Shown: positions 1-9,065 of the stretch, in pieces
How positions within the stretch are numbered: the first letter of the stretch is position 1
Layout of the letters: every line of letters starts with the position of its first letter
From: Corynebacterium hansenii
GTDB lineage: Bacteria > Actinomycetota > Actinomycetes > Mycobacteriales > Mycobacteriaceae
DNA length: 64,000 bases
Direction: 5' to 3'
Assembly (NCBI RefSeq): GCF_030408795.1
Contig: NZ_CP047211.1
Coordinates: 2,046,001 to 2,110,000 of the forward strand
Notes under the pieces: model-generated
Seen by the model: only the letters and a program-made list of their open reading frames with translations
Told to the model about the DNA's origin: nothing
The model's database searches: none
Made by a program: the position numbers and the translations under genes

Positions 1-947
<947 letters not shown>

Positions 948-1169
948 TCCGGCGCCGCCGGTTCGGTGGCTAGCTGAACCGGCGGCCGTCGGGATTGGCG
1001 GGAACGGCCGGGCGCGGGAGGCATTCGGATGGGCGGTTTTCCGCCATGGCGGGGTTTCGGCGGTGAAATGAGCCGTCGGCCGACACCTGATCGGGGGACA
1101 ATTCCGTTCACCCGGAAGGAATGTCGTACTCGCCGTGACAACGGCCGCCCGGTGCCCCACAATCGACCC

Positions 1170-2402
1170 ATGCAGTCCGTCCGCGCCGCCGAGGGCACCC
1201 GATCCCTTCGGGTGCTCCTCTTGAGCGATTGCTGGTCCCCGACGATCAACGGCGTCGTCCGGTCCGTCTCCGATCTCCGCGACGGGTTGGCCGCAGCCGG
1301 CCATGACGTGCGCGTGCTCACCGTCGGAGATTCCCTGGCCACGAGCTTCCGCGACGGCGTCTACCGGATGGGTTCGCTCCCGGCGGGCGCCGTCTACCCG
1401 CATGCCCGCATCGGCCGCCCCTCCGGGCGCCGCGTGCGGAGGCACATCGAAAAATGGGCGCCCGACGTCGTCCACAGCCACACCGAATTCCCGGCGTTCC
1501 TGTGGGCCCGGTCCGTTTCCCGCCGGGCCTCGGTGCCGCACGTGCACACGTACCACACGGCATACGAGGACTACACGCATTACTTCTGTCCCAGCCGCCG
1601 CGTGGGCCGCGCCATGACCAGGGCATTCACCCGGGATCGGCTGCGGCGCACCGACCGCGTCATCGCACCGACCGAGAAGGTCGCCGATCTCCTGCGCGGC
1701 TACGGGGTCACCAACCCGCTGGAAGTCGTGGGCACCGGCGTCGACCTCGACCGGTTCCGCCCCGACGACGACCGCCGCGATCCCGCGGCGCGGGCCGCCC
1801 GCATGTCCGAGCTGGGACTGGATCCCGCGACGCCGACCGTCCTCACCGTCGGCCGCCTCGCCGCCGAGAAGAACCTTCCCGAAACCCTCGATCTGCTGGT
1901 GGGGCTGGAGAACACTCCCTGGCAGTGGCTCGTCGTCGGCGACGGCCCCGACGCCGGTCGGCTGCGCGAATACGCGGCCCGGCTCGGGGTGTCCGACCGC
2001 GTGCACATCATCGGCGCCGTCCCGGCCGACGAAGTCCACCGCTGCTACGGGCTGGGCGACGTGTTCGTCACGTCGTCGAGAAGCGAAACGCAGGGCCTGA
2101 CTTGCCTGGAGGCCCTCTCCTCCGGGGTGCCGGCCGTGTGCCCCGACGACGAGGCGTTCCGGGGCGTCATCGCCGACGGCGTCAACGGCCACCGGTACCG
2201 GGGCCCGGAGGACTTCCGGGAAGTCATGTCCGCTCTGCTCACGGACCCCGACCTGCGGGATCGGATGTCCGCGAAGGCCCGCGACAGCGCCCGCGACCGG
2301 GGTCGCGACCGGTTCATCCGGGAGGTCGTCGGCGCCTACGACCGCGCGATCGCGGATGCCCCGGCCGATGCGCCGCATGTCGGCGGGGACACGAAGCGGT
2401 AA
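1170..2402 (+). CDS. GT4 family glycosyltransferase
   Basis: Predicted retaining glycosyltransferase with GT-B fold, 410 aa. The N-terminal Rossmann domain begins RVLLLSDCWSPTINGVVRSV, the glycine-rich acceptor-site loop of GT4 enzymes. The C-terminal donor domain contains TVGRLAAEKN and the E-x7-E motif in SSRSETQGLTCLEAL. The best comparison is with actinobacterial mannosyl- or glucosyltransferases that build phosphatidylinositol mannosides or lipomannan, but the sequence does not decide sugar or acceptor. The start at 1170 places the first strand right at the N terminus; an in-frame upstream ATG at 1029 would add 47 arginine-rich residues unlike the family. Transcribed alone after glnA with a 222 bp gap. 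Confidence 0.85.
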   Translation: MQSVRAAEGTRSLRVLLLSDCWSPTINGVVRSVSDLRDGLAAAGHDVRVLTVGDSLATSFRDGVYRMGSLPAGAVYPHARIGRPSGRRVRRHIEKWAPDVVHSHTEFPAFLWARSVSRRASVPHVHTYHTAYEDYTHYFCPSRRVGRAMTRAFTRDRLRRTDRVIAPTEKVADLLRGYGVTNPLEVVGTGVDLDRFRPDDDRRDPAARAARMSELGLDPATPTVLTVGRLAAEKNLPETLDLLVGLENTPWQWLVVGDGPDAGRLREYAARLGVSDRVHIIGAVPADEVHRCYGLGDVFVTSSRSETQGLTCLEALSSGVPAVCPDDEAFRGVIADGVNGHRYRGPEDFREVMSALLTDPDLRDRMSAKARDSARDRGRDRFIREVVGAYDRAIADAPADAPHVGGDTKR

Positions 2403-2564
2403 CGAAAAGGATTCGTTGTGCACACGATCTCTTGCACATGGCGTGCACGTCGTACACCATGAGGTGGGAGCAACTTTGCAGCCCCGACGGCGATGCCGGT
2501 TGGACGGTTGCCGTCGCCACGCACTGGAGCCCCGACGTCACCCACGACAATTCAGGAGTCCGAA

Positions 2565-3122
2565 ATGCGCAAGACCACCATGACCCGCGCCACCGCCGCC
2601 ATCTTCGGCGCGACGCTGATGCTTGGGGCGGCCGCCTGCTCCACCGATGAAGCCAAGGACAACGCCTCGAAGGCCACCGACGCCGTGTCGTCGGCCGTCG
2701 ACGACGCCACCGCCGGCAACGACGGCGCGAGCAGCGCCCCCGCGAGCGAGAACGCCGACGGCAAGGAGGGCGAGGCCGACGTCGAGACCGAGGACGTCGC
2801 CGAGGGCGACGTCCCGGCCGAGATCACGCAGGCCGCCGAGGCCGCGAACCTGGGCGGCTTCAAGTCGGCCCAGAAGGCCGGCGACAACATGCTCGCCGAG
2901 TTCGAGAACGGCTGGGTCGCGTCCTCGCCGGACGGCGGCGCCCACCCGATCATCGGCAAGATCGCCGAGACCTGGAAGGAAGACGGCGCGCTGGGCAACA
3001 AGGTGGGCCTGCCCACCAACGCCGAGACCGAGATCGAGGGCGGCTGGGAGCAGACGTTCACCAAGGGCAAGATCCAGTGGACGCAGGACGAGGACGGCGG
3101 CTTCTCCGCGAAGTACATGTAA
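2565..3122 (+). CDS. LGFP-repeat lipoprotein, putative
   Basis: Exported 185-residue protein. The N terminus MRKTTMTRATAAIFGATLML followed by GAAACS looks like a signal peptide with a lipobox-like cysteine, although Ala at -3 makes the lipobox weak. A long acidic Ala/Glu/Asp-rich linker (about residues 25-95) leads to a C-terminal domain with LGFP-type repeats (IIGKIAETW, ALGNKVGLPTNAE, GWEQTFTKGKIQW). LGFP repeats are known from cell-envelope proteins of Corynebacteriales and are thought to anchor or stabilise the mycolate cell wall. The start at 2565 is supported by AGGAG at 2554-2558. Codon use matches the neighbours. The function beyond envelope association is inference. Confidence 0.8.
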   Translation: MRKTTMTRATAAIFGATLMLGAAACSTDEAKDNASKATDAVSSAVDDATAGNDGASSAPASENADGKEGEADVETEDVAEGDVPAEITQAAEAANLGGFKSAQKAGDNMLAEFENGWVASSPDGGAHPIIGKIAETWKEDGALGNKVGLPTNAETEIEGGWEQTFTKGKIQWTQDEDGGFSAKYM

Positions 3123-3171
3123 GCGGAGTCGAGCACGCCCGAAGCGAGCTCACGCACCTCTGAGCGAACCC

Positions 3172-3206
3172 CGCGGCGCCGGCCATCCAGATGGATCCGG
3201 CGCCGC
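3172..3206 (+). terminator. Hairpin after LGFP lipoprotein gene
   Basis: A 10-bp GC inverted repeat (GCGGCGCCGG against CCGGCGCCGC, about 14 nt apart) lies some 50 bp after the stop codon. It lacks a clear T-run, so it may be a weak terminator or just a stable stem. Coordinates are accurate to within 2 bases. Confidence 0.45.
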
Positions 3207-3212
3207 ACCCCT

Positions 3213-3258
3213 TTGATACCCCCAGGGGGATATGGGCTATAGTTGCCACGTCAACTAT
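3213..3258 (+). promoter_or_regulatory. Promoter with RosR-like MarR operator ahead of efflux pump gene
   Basis: TTGATA (3213-3218) and TATAGT (3238-3243), 19 bp apart, are plausible -35 and -10 boxes. Overlapping the -10 is a perfect 7-bp inverted repeat ATAGTTG/CAACTAT with a 6-bp spacer (3239-3258). The inner 18 bases, TAGTTGCCACGTCAACTA, fit 16 of 18 positions of the C. glutamicum RosR consensus as I recall it (TTGTTGAYRYRTCAACWA). RosR is a redox-responsive MarR repressor. An operator on the -10 implies repression of the downstream pump gene; binding is inferred. Confidence 0.6.
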
Positions 3259-3306
3259 TGGGCCGCGCCATCGGGCGCGGCCATACCCGTTCCCGGAGGT
3301 CCCCTC

Positions 3307-4560
3307 ATGTCCGCCGCCCCCGCCACGGCCACGGCCACGCGCTCGCCGATCCGCGGCCTCATCCCGCCACTGCTGCTGGGCGTTCTCGCGCTCACCACGG
3401 CCGCGGAGCCGATGTCCATCAACATGTACCTGGCCGGCCTGCCGCAGCTGGGCCGGGAGTTCGGCATCGACCAGGCCGCGGCACAGCTGACCATAACCTT
3501 CTTCCTGGCCGGCATGGCGGCGGGACAGCTCGTCGCCGGACCCGTCTCCGATTCCCGCGGCCGCCGCGGTCTGTTCCTCATCGGCGCCGCGGGTCTGCTG
3601 GCCGCCACGGCCGCCGCGGCCCTGGCCCCCGGCATCTGGACCTTCTACCTGGCCCGCCTGGTGCAGGGCCTCGCCGGCGGCACCGCCGTCGTACTGGCCC
3701 GCGCCGCCGTCGTGGACCTGGTGCGCGGCCCCGACGTCGCCCGGATCTTCTCCATCCTCATGCTGCTCGGCGGCATCGCGCCGGTGCTCGGGCCCATCAT
3801 CGGCGGCCTGCTGGTCGAGCCGGTCGGCTGGCGCGGCATTTTCTGGGTGCTCGTCGCCGTCAACGCGGTGATCCTCGCCGGCGTGTACTTCGCGGTCCCG
3901 GAGACCCTGCCCGCGGAGCGCCGCAAGGCCTCCGGCTTCGCCCCGATGCTCGCCGGAGCGCGCGCCCTGTTCTCCGACGGCGCCTACGTCGGGTTCACGG
4001 TGGCGTTCATCGCGTCCTTCGGCACGATGTTCGCCTATGTCGCGGCGTCGGCGTACGTGCTCCAGGAGCACTTCGGGTTCACCCCGGTCCAGTACTCCGC
4101 CATTTTCGCGGCGAACACCTCGGGCCTGTTCGTCGTCGGGCTGATCAACGCGCGCATCGTGCGCCGGGTGGGCCCGCTGCGCATCGCCGTGGCCGGCAAT
4201 GCGGTGCTGCTCGCGGCGGTGGCGGGGCTGGTGGCGGCGACGCTTTACGACGCCCCCGCCCCCGTCATCCTTCCCCTCCTCTTCGTCACCGTCGCCTCGA
4301 TGGGCGTGAACATGCCGAACAACTCGGCGCTGGCGCTGTCGCGGGCCACCGGCATCGCCGGTTCCGCGTCGGCGTTCATGGGCTCGGGCCAGTTCATCGT
4401 CGCCGGTCTGCTCAGCCCGCTCGTGGGCGCGGCGGCCGCCGCCGGCATGTCGCAGCCCGTCGCCATGGCCGCTGTCATGCTCGTCTGCGCCGTCACCGCG
4501 ACCGCCTCGCTGCACCTCGCGGCGCGTGCGGCCCGGCGCAACCCCGTCTCGGACGCGTGA
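3307..4560 (+). CDS. Bcr/CflA family multidrug efflux MFS transporter
   Basis: Inner-membrane proton-driven drug exporter, 417 aa with about 12 hydrophobic segments, the normal size for DHA1 transporters. The first helix region AAEPMSINMYLAGLPQLG matches the Bcr/CflA signature (D/E-MYLP-type motif). The loop between helices 2 and 3 has GPVSDSRGRRGLFLIG (motif A), and helix 5 has GIAPVLGPIIGGLL (motif C of antiporters). The start at 3307 is backed by GGAGG at 3295-3299. It stands alone behind a promoter with a RosR-like palindrome, so expression in response to redox-active compounds or drugs is a reasonable inference. The substrate is unknown. It converges on the CHAT gene with a 70 bp gap. 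Confidence 0.9.
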   Translation: MSAAPATATATRSPIRGLIPPLLLGVLALTTAAEPMSINMYLAGLPQLGREFGIDQAAAQLTITFFLAGMAAGQLVAGPVSDSRGRRGLFLIGAAGLLAATAAAALAPGIWTFYLARLVQGLAGGTAVVLARAAVVDLVRGPDVARIFSILMLLGGIAPVLGPIIGGLLVEPVGWRGIFWVLVAVNAVILAGVYFAVPETLPAERRKASGFAPMLAGARALFSDGAYVGFTVAFIASFGTMFAYVAASAYVLQEHFGFTPVQYSAIFAANTSGLFVVGLINARIVRRVGPLRIAVAGNAVLLAAVAGLVAATLYDAPAPVILPLLFVTVASMGVNMPNNSALALSRATGIAGSASAFMGSGQFIVAGLLSPLVGAAAAAGMSQPVAMAAVMLVCAVTATASLHLAARAARRNPVSDA

Positions 4561-4630
4561 CGACGACGGCACCGGCCCACCGCTTCACCCAACCGGCCCG
4601 GTGCCGCACCGGCGCCGCGCAGGCGCCACG

Positions 4631-5812
4631 TCAACGATCGCGCGCGAACACCGCCAGCGACGCCCACACCGCGGGATTGTCCGCCGGATGCCCCTTCGCG
4701 TCCCAGGCCCGGGCCCGCTCCACCTGCCAATCCAGCAGGTGCCTGGCCGGGTCCGCGCTGCGGAAAGCCTCCGCCATCGCGTCGGCGAATTCCCGCAGCG
4801 GATTGCGGCCCCCGAGATCGCGCTCCGCGCCACCATCTGCACCACCGAACCCGCCGGCACCGCCGAACCCGCCCGCGCTGGCGGACCCCTCTGCCCCACC
4901 GGCGAACTCCCCCAGGGCCGCGTGCGTCGGCAGGGTCCACGTGCTCGCGGCGACCAGTTCCGCACCGCACGCCACCGCCGCCATGGCCAGGCCGAACGGT
5001 TCGGGGTGGCGCAAGTCGGTGCCGGCCCCGCAACCGATCACCCCGACGCGCCGAGGCGCCCGCCACCCGTCGCGCAGCAGATCCCCGGCGGTGACGGGCT
5101 CGGTCAGGTGCATGGCCGTGGATTCACCCGACGCCTTCTCCTCGCCCGCGGCGGAGACGTGCCCGACGAACAGGAACGACGACGCCGCCGCACTGCCGTC
5201 GTAAAGCCACTGCCTGTCCAGGCGCGGCCCTTCCCCGCCCGGGCCGGAAGGCCTCCCCAGCACCGGGCGCATCCCCGGAACGGACGGGTCCATGGCCACG
5301 AGCTCCCCGTCGCCGTCGTGCGGCTCGCGGGTCCGGTCCGCGATGGACGCCGGCACGCCGATGACGACGTCGACGAGCTCGCCGAGCATCCGCCGCCGCG
5401 GCCCCACCCGCAGCGCCGACCACGGGATGCGGGCCAGCGACGGGCTCGGCTCGATGACCAGCCGCCCATGGCCGGGCAGCAGGGCCGGCAGCCCGGGCGG
5501 CAGGAGCACGTCGGCGAGCTGCGAGAAATAGGTGGCGGTGTCCTCCGGCGACCGGAAGGCGCCGTCGCGCAGGCAGCGCCGCACCGCCTGCTCCTCGGAT
5601 TCGCCGCCGACCGGATCGGGCAGCGAGCGGTCCAACGAATCGCGGATGAGCCCGAGTGTCGGCGCGGTCACGCGGATCGCCGCCGGGTGCCCGGGAACGG
5701 GGATGCCCCGCGCGCCGGCCTCCGCGGGGGTCGGGTGCGGGCCGGGCGCCTCATCGTCGACCCGCCACGCCACGTAGGCGTTGACCGCCTCGGCATACGT
5801 CAGCCTGTGCAT
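4631..5812 (-). CDS. CHAT-domain (caspase-like) protein, putative protease
   Basis: A 393-residue soluble protein. The C-terminal two thirds read as a CHAT domain: RLVIEPSPSLARIPWSAL (about 117-134) is the usual strand preceding the core, FLFVGHVS places a histidine at about 218, and VGVIGCGAG places a cysteine at about 261. The rule-like helix/strand GLAMAAVACGAELVAAS follows, then a Gly/Ala linker (about 308-330). CHAT domains belong to peptidase clan CD with a His/Cys dyad, and both residues are present, so catalysis is possible. CHAT proteins are often paired with TPR proteins; a TPR-like gene lies 3.3 kb away at 9066. Start chosen at MHRLTYAEAV because upstream sequence is arginine-rich and unlike a protein core. 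Substrate and role are unknown. Confidence 0.68.
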   Translation of the reverse strand: MHRLTYAEAVNAYVAWRVDDEAPGPHPTPAEAGARGIPVPGHPAAIRVTAPTLGLIRDSLDRSLPDPVGGESEEQAVRRCLRDGAFRSPEDTATYFSQLADVLLPPGLPALLPGHGRLVIEPSPSLARIPWSALRVGPRRRMLGELVDVVIGVPASIADRTREPHDGDGELVAMDPSVPGMRPVLGRPSGPGGEGPRLDRQWLYDGSAAASSFLFVGHVSAAGEEKASGESTAMHLTEPVTAGDLLRDGWRAPRRVGVIGCGAGTDLRHPEPFGLAMAAVACGAELVAASTWTLPTHAALGEFAGGAEGSASAGGFGGAGGFGGADGGAERDLGGRNPLREFADAMAEAFRSADPARHLLDWQVERARAWDAKGHPADNPAVWASLAVFARDR

Positions 5813-5916
5813 GGTCAAACCATAAACGCGCGAAGCCCGCCGAGCGCGGGCTCGCGGGCGGTACGTCGCGGCAATCCTGTGCCGTGGTGGCCGCGGCGTC
5901 GGCCGCGGCTCGCCGG

Positions 5917-6405
5917 TTACGGGCAGGCCACCTTCATTTCGAAGGACTTCTCGCTCGGGCCCGCCATCGGGTTGTTCATGTCCGCGGCGGTGAGCTTGCC
6001 GGTGATCTGGTAGGTGTTGCCGTCCTTGGTGGCGGTCGCCTCGTTGCCCGGCACGCCCGGGGCGTAGGCCAGCGCCTCGCCGGATTCGGTCGAACCCAGG
6101 CCGACCGCCTCCACCGCCAGGCTGCCGGCGTCGAGGACCGCGCTGACGCCCGTGGCGGCGGCGGTGTCCTGCGAGCCGATGGCGATGTTCATCTTGCCGG
6201 CCTGCTCGGCGCAGACCACGGCGGCGTCGGCGATCTCGACGGGCTTGCCGTCGACGGACACCGACCACTCGGCCTTGCCGGAGGCGTCGACCCCCGGGGC
6301 CTTCTCGGCGGCGTCACCGCCGGCTCCGGAGCAGGCGACGAGCCCGGTGCCCAGGGCCAGGACGGCGGCGGCGGAAGCGGCGTACTTGATGATGGTGCGG
6401 GACAT
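5917..6405 (-). CDS. lpqH: LpqH-like (19 kDa antigen family) lipoprotein
   Basis: Exported 162-aa lipoprotein. The signal peptide ends in the lipobox LVACSGAGG, with the lipidated cysteine near residue 25. The mature part follows the mycobacterial 19-kDa antigen pattern: VSVDGKPVEIADAAVVCAEQ, MNIAIGSQD, VEAVGLGSTESG, ATATKDGNTYQITGKLT, DMNNPMAGPSEKSFEMKVAC. Two cysteines (the VVC and KVAC positions) match the pair that forms a disulfide in that family. LpqH proteins are surface-exposed TLR2-active lipoproteins in mycobacteria, with unclear physiological function. GAGGAG seven bases before the ATG supports the start. It sits between the CHAT gene and the coupled unknown pair, all on the minus strand. 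Confidence 0.85.
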   Translation of the reverse strand: MSRTIIKYAASAAAVLALGTGLVACSGAGGDAAEKAPGVDASGKAEWSVSVDGKPVEIADAAVVCAEQAGKMNIAIGSQDTAAATGVSAVLDAGSLAVEAVGLGSTESGEALAYAPGVPGNEATATKDGNTYQITGKLTAADMNNPMAGPSEKSFEMKVACP

Positions 6406-6564
6406 TTTCTCTCCTCAGGTCTGCCGGAGCCCAGGTGGTCTTCCGGTGTCTTTCCCGGCCCCCTTGGCGTTGCCGGTGACCTGAAGGTATGACCCGCATG
6501 GGGCCTACCGATCACGAAAACGGCGATCGGCAGTCACATATCCCCTGGTCAGAGAATTCCCGCG

Positions 6565-7722
6565 TCACCGCGACAGGCGGGCGGCGAGCTTTTCGACGAC
6601 GAACGGCGCCCCTTCGTCCACCGTGCCCCCGTCGCCGCGGGCGAGTTCCAGGCGGCGCGCCGCGAAGGCCCGCACCCGGTCGCGCACGGCGGCCGTTTCG
6701 GGCTCGACGGCGTCGTCATCGTCTCCGTTCGCCGCTCCCGCGCTCCGGCCCACGTGGACCTCGACGTCGTCGGCGTCGAGCGCCCACGCCTCGGCCGCGC
6801 CGATCGCGATGGGCAGCACCGCCGTGCCGTCCGCGCCGAGTTCGCCGGTGGCCACGACCCCGCCGACGGTCGCCCACACGGGGATCCCCGACGCGTCGGC
6901 GCCGCCGAGGACCGCGGCGCGCACGGTCAGTTCCACCGCCCCGGCTGCGTCGAGGGCCCAGGTCACGGCGCTTTCCGACGCATCCAGCGTCCCCGCGGGC
7001 ACTCCGTGCCAGTCATGGGCGACGGTCCCGGAGGCGACGGCGTCCTCATCCGCGTCCGCGCGCCCGCCGGCCACGAGGGCATAGTCGTCCCGCCATCCGC
7101 CGGAGCGCTCGGGCGCCGGTTCCTCGATCAACTCGAGCGCGGCGAGCGCCACGTCGCGGACTTCCGGATCGACGGACCCCGCCCTGCGGCGCAGGCCCTC
7201 CGCGTGGTCGCGCAGACCGGCGAGCTCCGGCCCGTCGACGGCGTCGGCGCCATCGGACAGGAGGTCGTCCAGATCGGCGGCCGCGACCGCGAGCTCCGCA
7301 TGGAGCAGGACGCCGTCCAAAGCCGCCACCCCGTCGATCGGGCTGGCCGGCCACCACGCGCGCAGCCAATGGCCATGGGCCAGCCGGCGCAGGTCGCCGA
7401 GCAGCTCGGGCTCCCATTCCACGTCGACGGCCATCGCCGGCGCTCCCTCGGGCAGGGCGGGCCCCGGCTCCCCCGACATGGCGGACACGACGGCGGCGTG
7501 CCCGCGTTCCCCGATCAGCCGCCACAGCCAATCGCAGGCGGCGGGGTCGGTGACGGTCAGCGTCGGAACGCGGGACCCGCCGACGAGCCATTCCAGGACC
7601 GCCCCGCGGGCCTGGACCACCTGGACCAGCGGCGGCGGCCCGGCCACGGGATCGCCGAGCACGTGCAGCGCATCCGCGTGCGACAGGGACGCCGCGGCGG
7701 GGAGATCGCGTGATCCGGTCAT
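6565..7722 (-). CDS. Conserved hypothetical protein, coupled to upstream gene
   Basis: I do not recognise a family. The protein is 385 aa, acidic, soluble, with no signal peptide or membrane segment. It looks two-part: a helical N-terminal half with tryptophan-rich pieces (CDWLWRLIGERG, HWLRAWWPASPIDG) and a beta-rich C-terminal half (GIPVWATVGGVVATGELG, WALDADDVEVHVGRS). It ends in a short helix (RDRVRAFAARRLELARG). The start ATG overlaps the stop of the 7719-9032 gene by 4 bases (ATGA), so the two are translationally coupled and probably work together. Located in the block with the CHAT and TPR-like genes between glnA and thrC. Confidence 0.7.
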   Translation of the reverse strand: MTGSRDLPAAASLSHADALHVLGDPVAGPPPLVQVVQARGAVLEWLVGGSRVPTLTVTDPAACDWLWRLIGERGHAAVVSAMSGEPGPALPEGAPAMAVDVEWEPELLGDLRRLAHGHWLRAWWPASPIDGVAALDGVLLHAELAVAAADLDDLLSDGADAVDGPELAGLRDHAEGLRRRAGSVDPEVRDVALAALELIEEPAPERSGGWRDDYALVAGGRADADEDAVASGTVAHDWHGVPAGTLDASESAVTWALDAAGAVELTVRAAVLGGADASGIPVWATVGGVVATGELGADGTAVLPIAIGAAEAWALDADDVEVHVGRSAGAANGDDDDAVEPETAAVRDRVRAFAARRLELARGDGGTVDEGAPFVVEKLAARLSR

Positions 7723-9032
7723 GCCGAGGCCTCCAATGCCGTGCGGATGAGCTGCCGGTGGTCGTAGACGACCGAGCGGGTCACGCCGGACAGCAACTCG
7801 CGCGCCCCGTCGGCGTCGATCGGTTCCTGGCCGAGGACGTCGAGCCCGTGCAACCGCGGCCAGAGGCGGTTGAGATACGGCGCGTGGAAGCCGCGCAGCT
7901 GCTCGACGACCTTTTCCTGCCGCGCGTGGATGGCGCCGCCCTGCACCAGCAGCCTGCGCACGTGCATGATGTACGCCTCCTTGCGCAGGCGCGCCTGCAG
8001 CTCCCTGATCAGGCGCGGGCCCTCCGGCAGTCCCCGATTGAGGGGCTGCAGGCCGCCTGCCACCGCGATGCCCGCGACGAACGTGGTGCGGGCGCCGATG
8101 CCGGCGACGCCGAACGGCGCCAACACGCGCGCGACCTCGTCGGCGACCAGCGCCGCGACATCGCCCACGAGCGCCGCATCACCATGCTCGCGGATGCGGC
8201 GCAGCGCGGACCGGCACCGCGAATCCAGCGACCGTTCGAGCACGTGCTCGCCGTCGCCCGTCAACGGCGGCGGAGCGACCGGATCGACTGAGGCCAGGGC
8301 CATGTCGGGCGTCGGCGACTCGAACGCCGCCAGCAGCTCCGCGACCACACCGCCGCGCACCCGCATCGCGAGCCCGGCCGCCGTGCACTCCCCCGTCTCC
8401 AGCAGGGCGTCCCACGACGGGCCGGCCGATTCGGGTTCGTCGAGGAGCATCCACAATTCGTCGGCGAGGACGTCGAAGTCCGGTTCGGTCGTCGCCTCGT
8501 CGCCGGTCGCCCACCCTTCGTCGAAGTCGGCCGCGATCGACTGGCCGACGCCCGGGGAGGCGAGATGCGCCGCGACGTCGGCGGCGGTGATGTCGGCGTC
8601 GTGGATCTCGGTGAGCACCCCGTCGCAGACCTCGGCGATCTCCTCCGCGGCGAGGCCGCCCGGCGCGCCCCGCATGACCGCCAGCTCATGGGCGCGGGGA
8701 AAATACAGCTCCTGGGCGTTGCCGTCGGTGATGCCCCGGCGCCTCCGCGCGCGGCGCAGCTCCACGAACCACGCCGAGGCGTCGGAAAGCCGGTCGCGGT
8801 GCTCCTCGAGCAGGGCGGCGAGGTCCGCGGCGGCGGAGGCATCGAGAAGCGGCGCCGCCAGGTGCGGGCGCAACCGCGGCCGGATGATCAGCGGGTCGAT
8901 GAGGCACTTCACCGCCCGCGCCACCGGGACACCCTGCTTATTGCACAGCGCCGGGGCGTCGATCCCCGCACGGGCCCAGCATTCCGCCAGCACGAGCGTC
9001 CGGGGCCTCCCCCCGACGGCGACATCGACCAC
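7719..9032 (-). CDS. Conserved hypothetical protein, first gene of coupled pair
   Basis: Unrecognised 437-aa soluble protein, mainly helical and acidic. The GTG start at 9032 is supported by a GAAAGGA ribosome-binding site about 9 bases upstream. Visible landmarks: an N-terminal segment with one cysteine pair region (AECWARAGIDAPALCNKQG), a basic patch ELRRARRRRGI, and a more conserved-looking C-terminal stretch ARLRKEAYIMHVRRLLVQGG then FHAPYLNRLWPRLHG. No nucleotide-binding or catalytic motif is evident. It shares a 33-bp intergenic region with the divergent TPR-like gene at 9066, so a common bidirectional promoter is likely, and it overlaps the next gene by 4 bases. Confidence 0.7.
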   Translation of the reverse strand: MVDVAVGGRPRTLVLAECWARAGIDAPALCNKQGVPVARAVKCLIDPLIIRPRLRPHLAAPLLDASAAADLAALLEEHRDRLSDASAWFVELRRARRRRGITDGNAQELYFPRAHELAVMRGAPGGLAAEEIAEVCDGVLTEIHDADITAADVAAHLASPGVGQSIAADFDEGWATGDEATTEPDFDVLADELWMLLDEPESAGPSWDALLETGECTAAGLAMRVRGGVVAELLAAFESPTPDMALASVDPVAPPPLTGDGEHVLERSLDSRCRSALRRIREHGDAALVGDVAALVADEVARVLAPFGVAGIGARTTFVAGIAVAGGLQPLNRGLPEGPRLIRELQARLRKEAYIMHVRRLLVQGGAIHARQEKVVEQLRGFHAPYLNRLWPRLHGLDVLGQEPIDADGARELLSGVTRSVVYDHRQLIRTALEASA

Positions 9033-9065
9033 CGCGCGCGTCCTTTCCGTGGAATCGTTTCCTTC

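Noticed and set aside
3058..4572. 504-codon minus-strand frame across the MFS gene
   Set aside because: Composition is Gly/Arg/Asp/His-rich and antisense to a clear Bcr/CflA transporter; the true gene has a strong ribosome-binding site and motifs.
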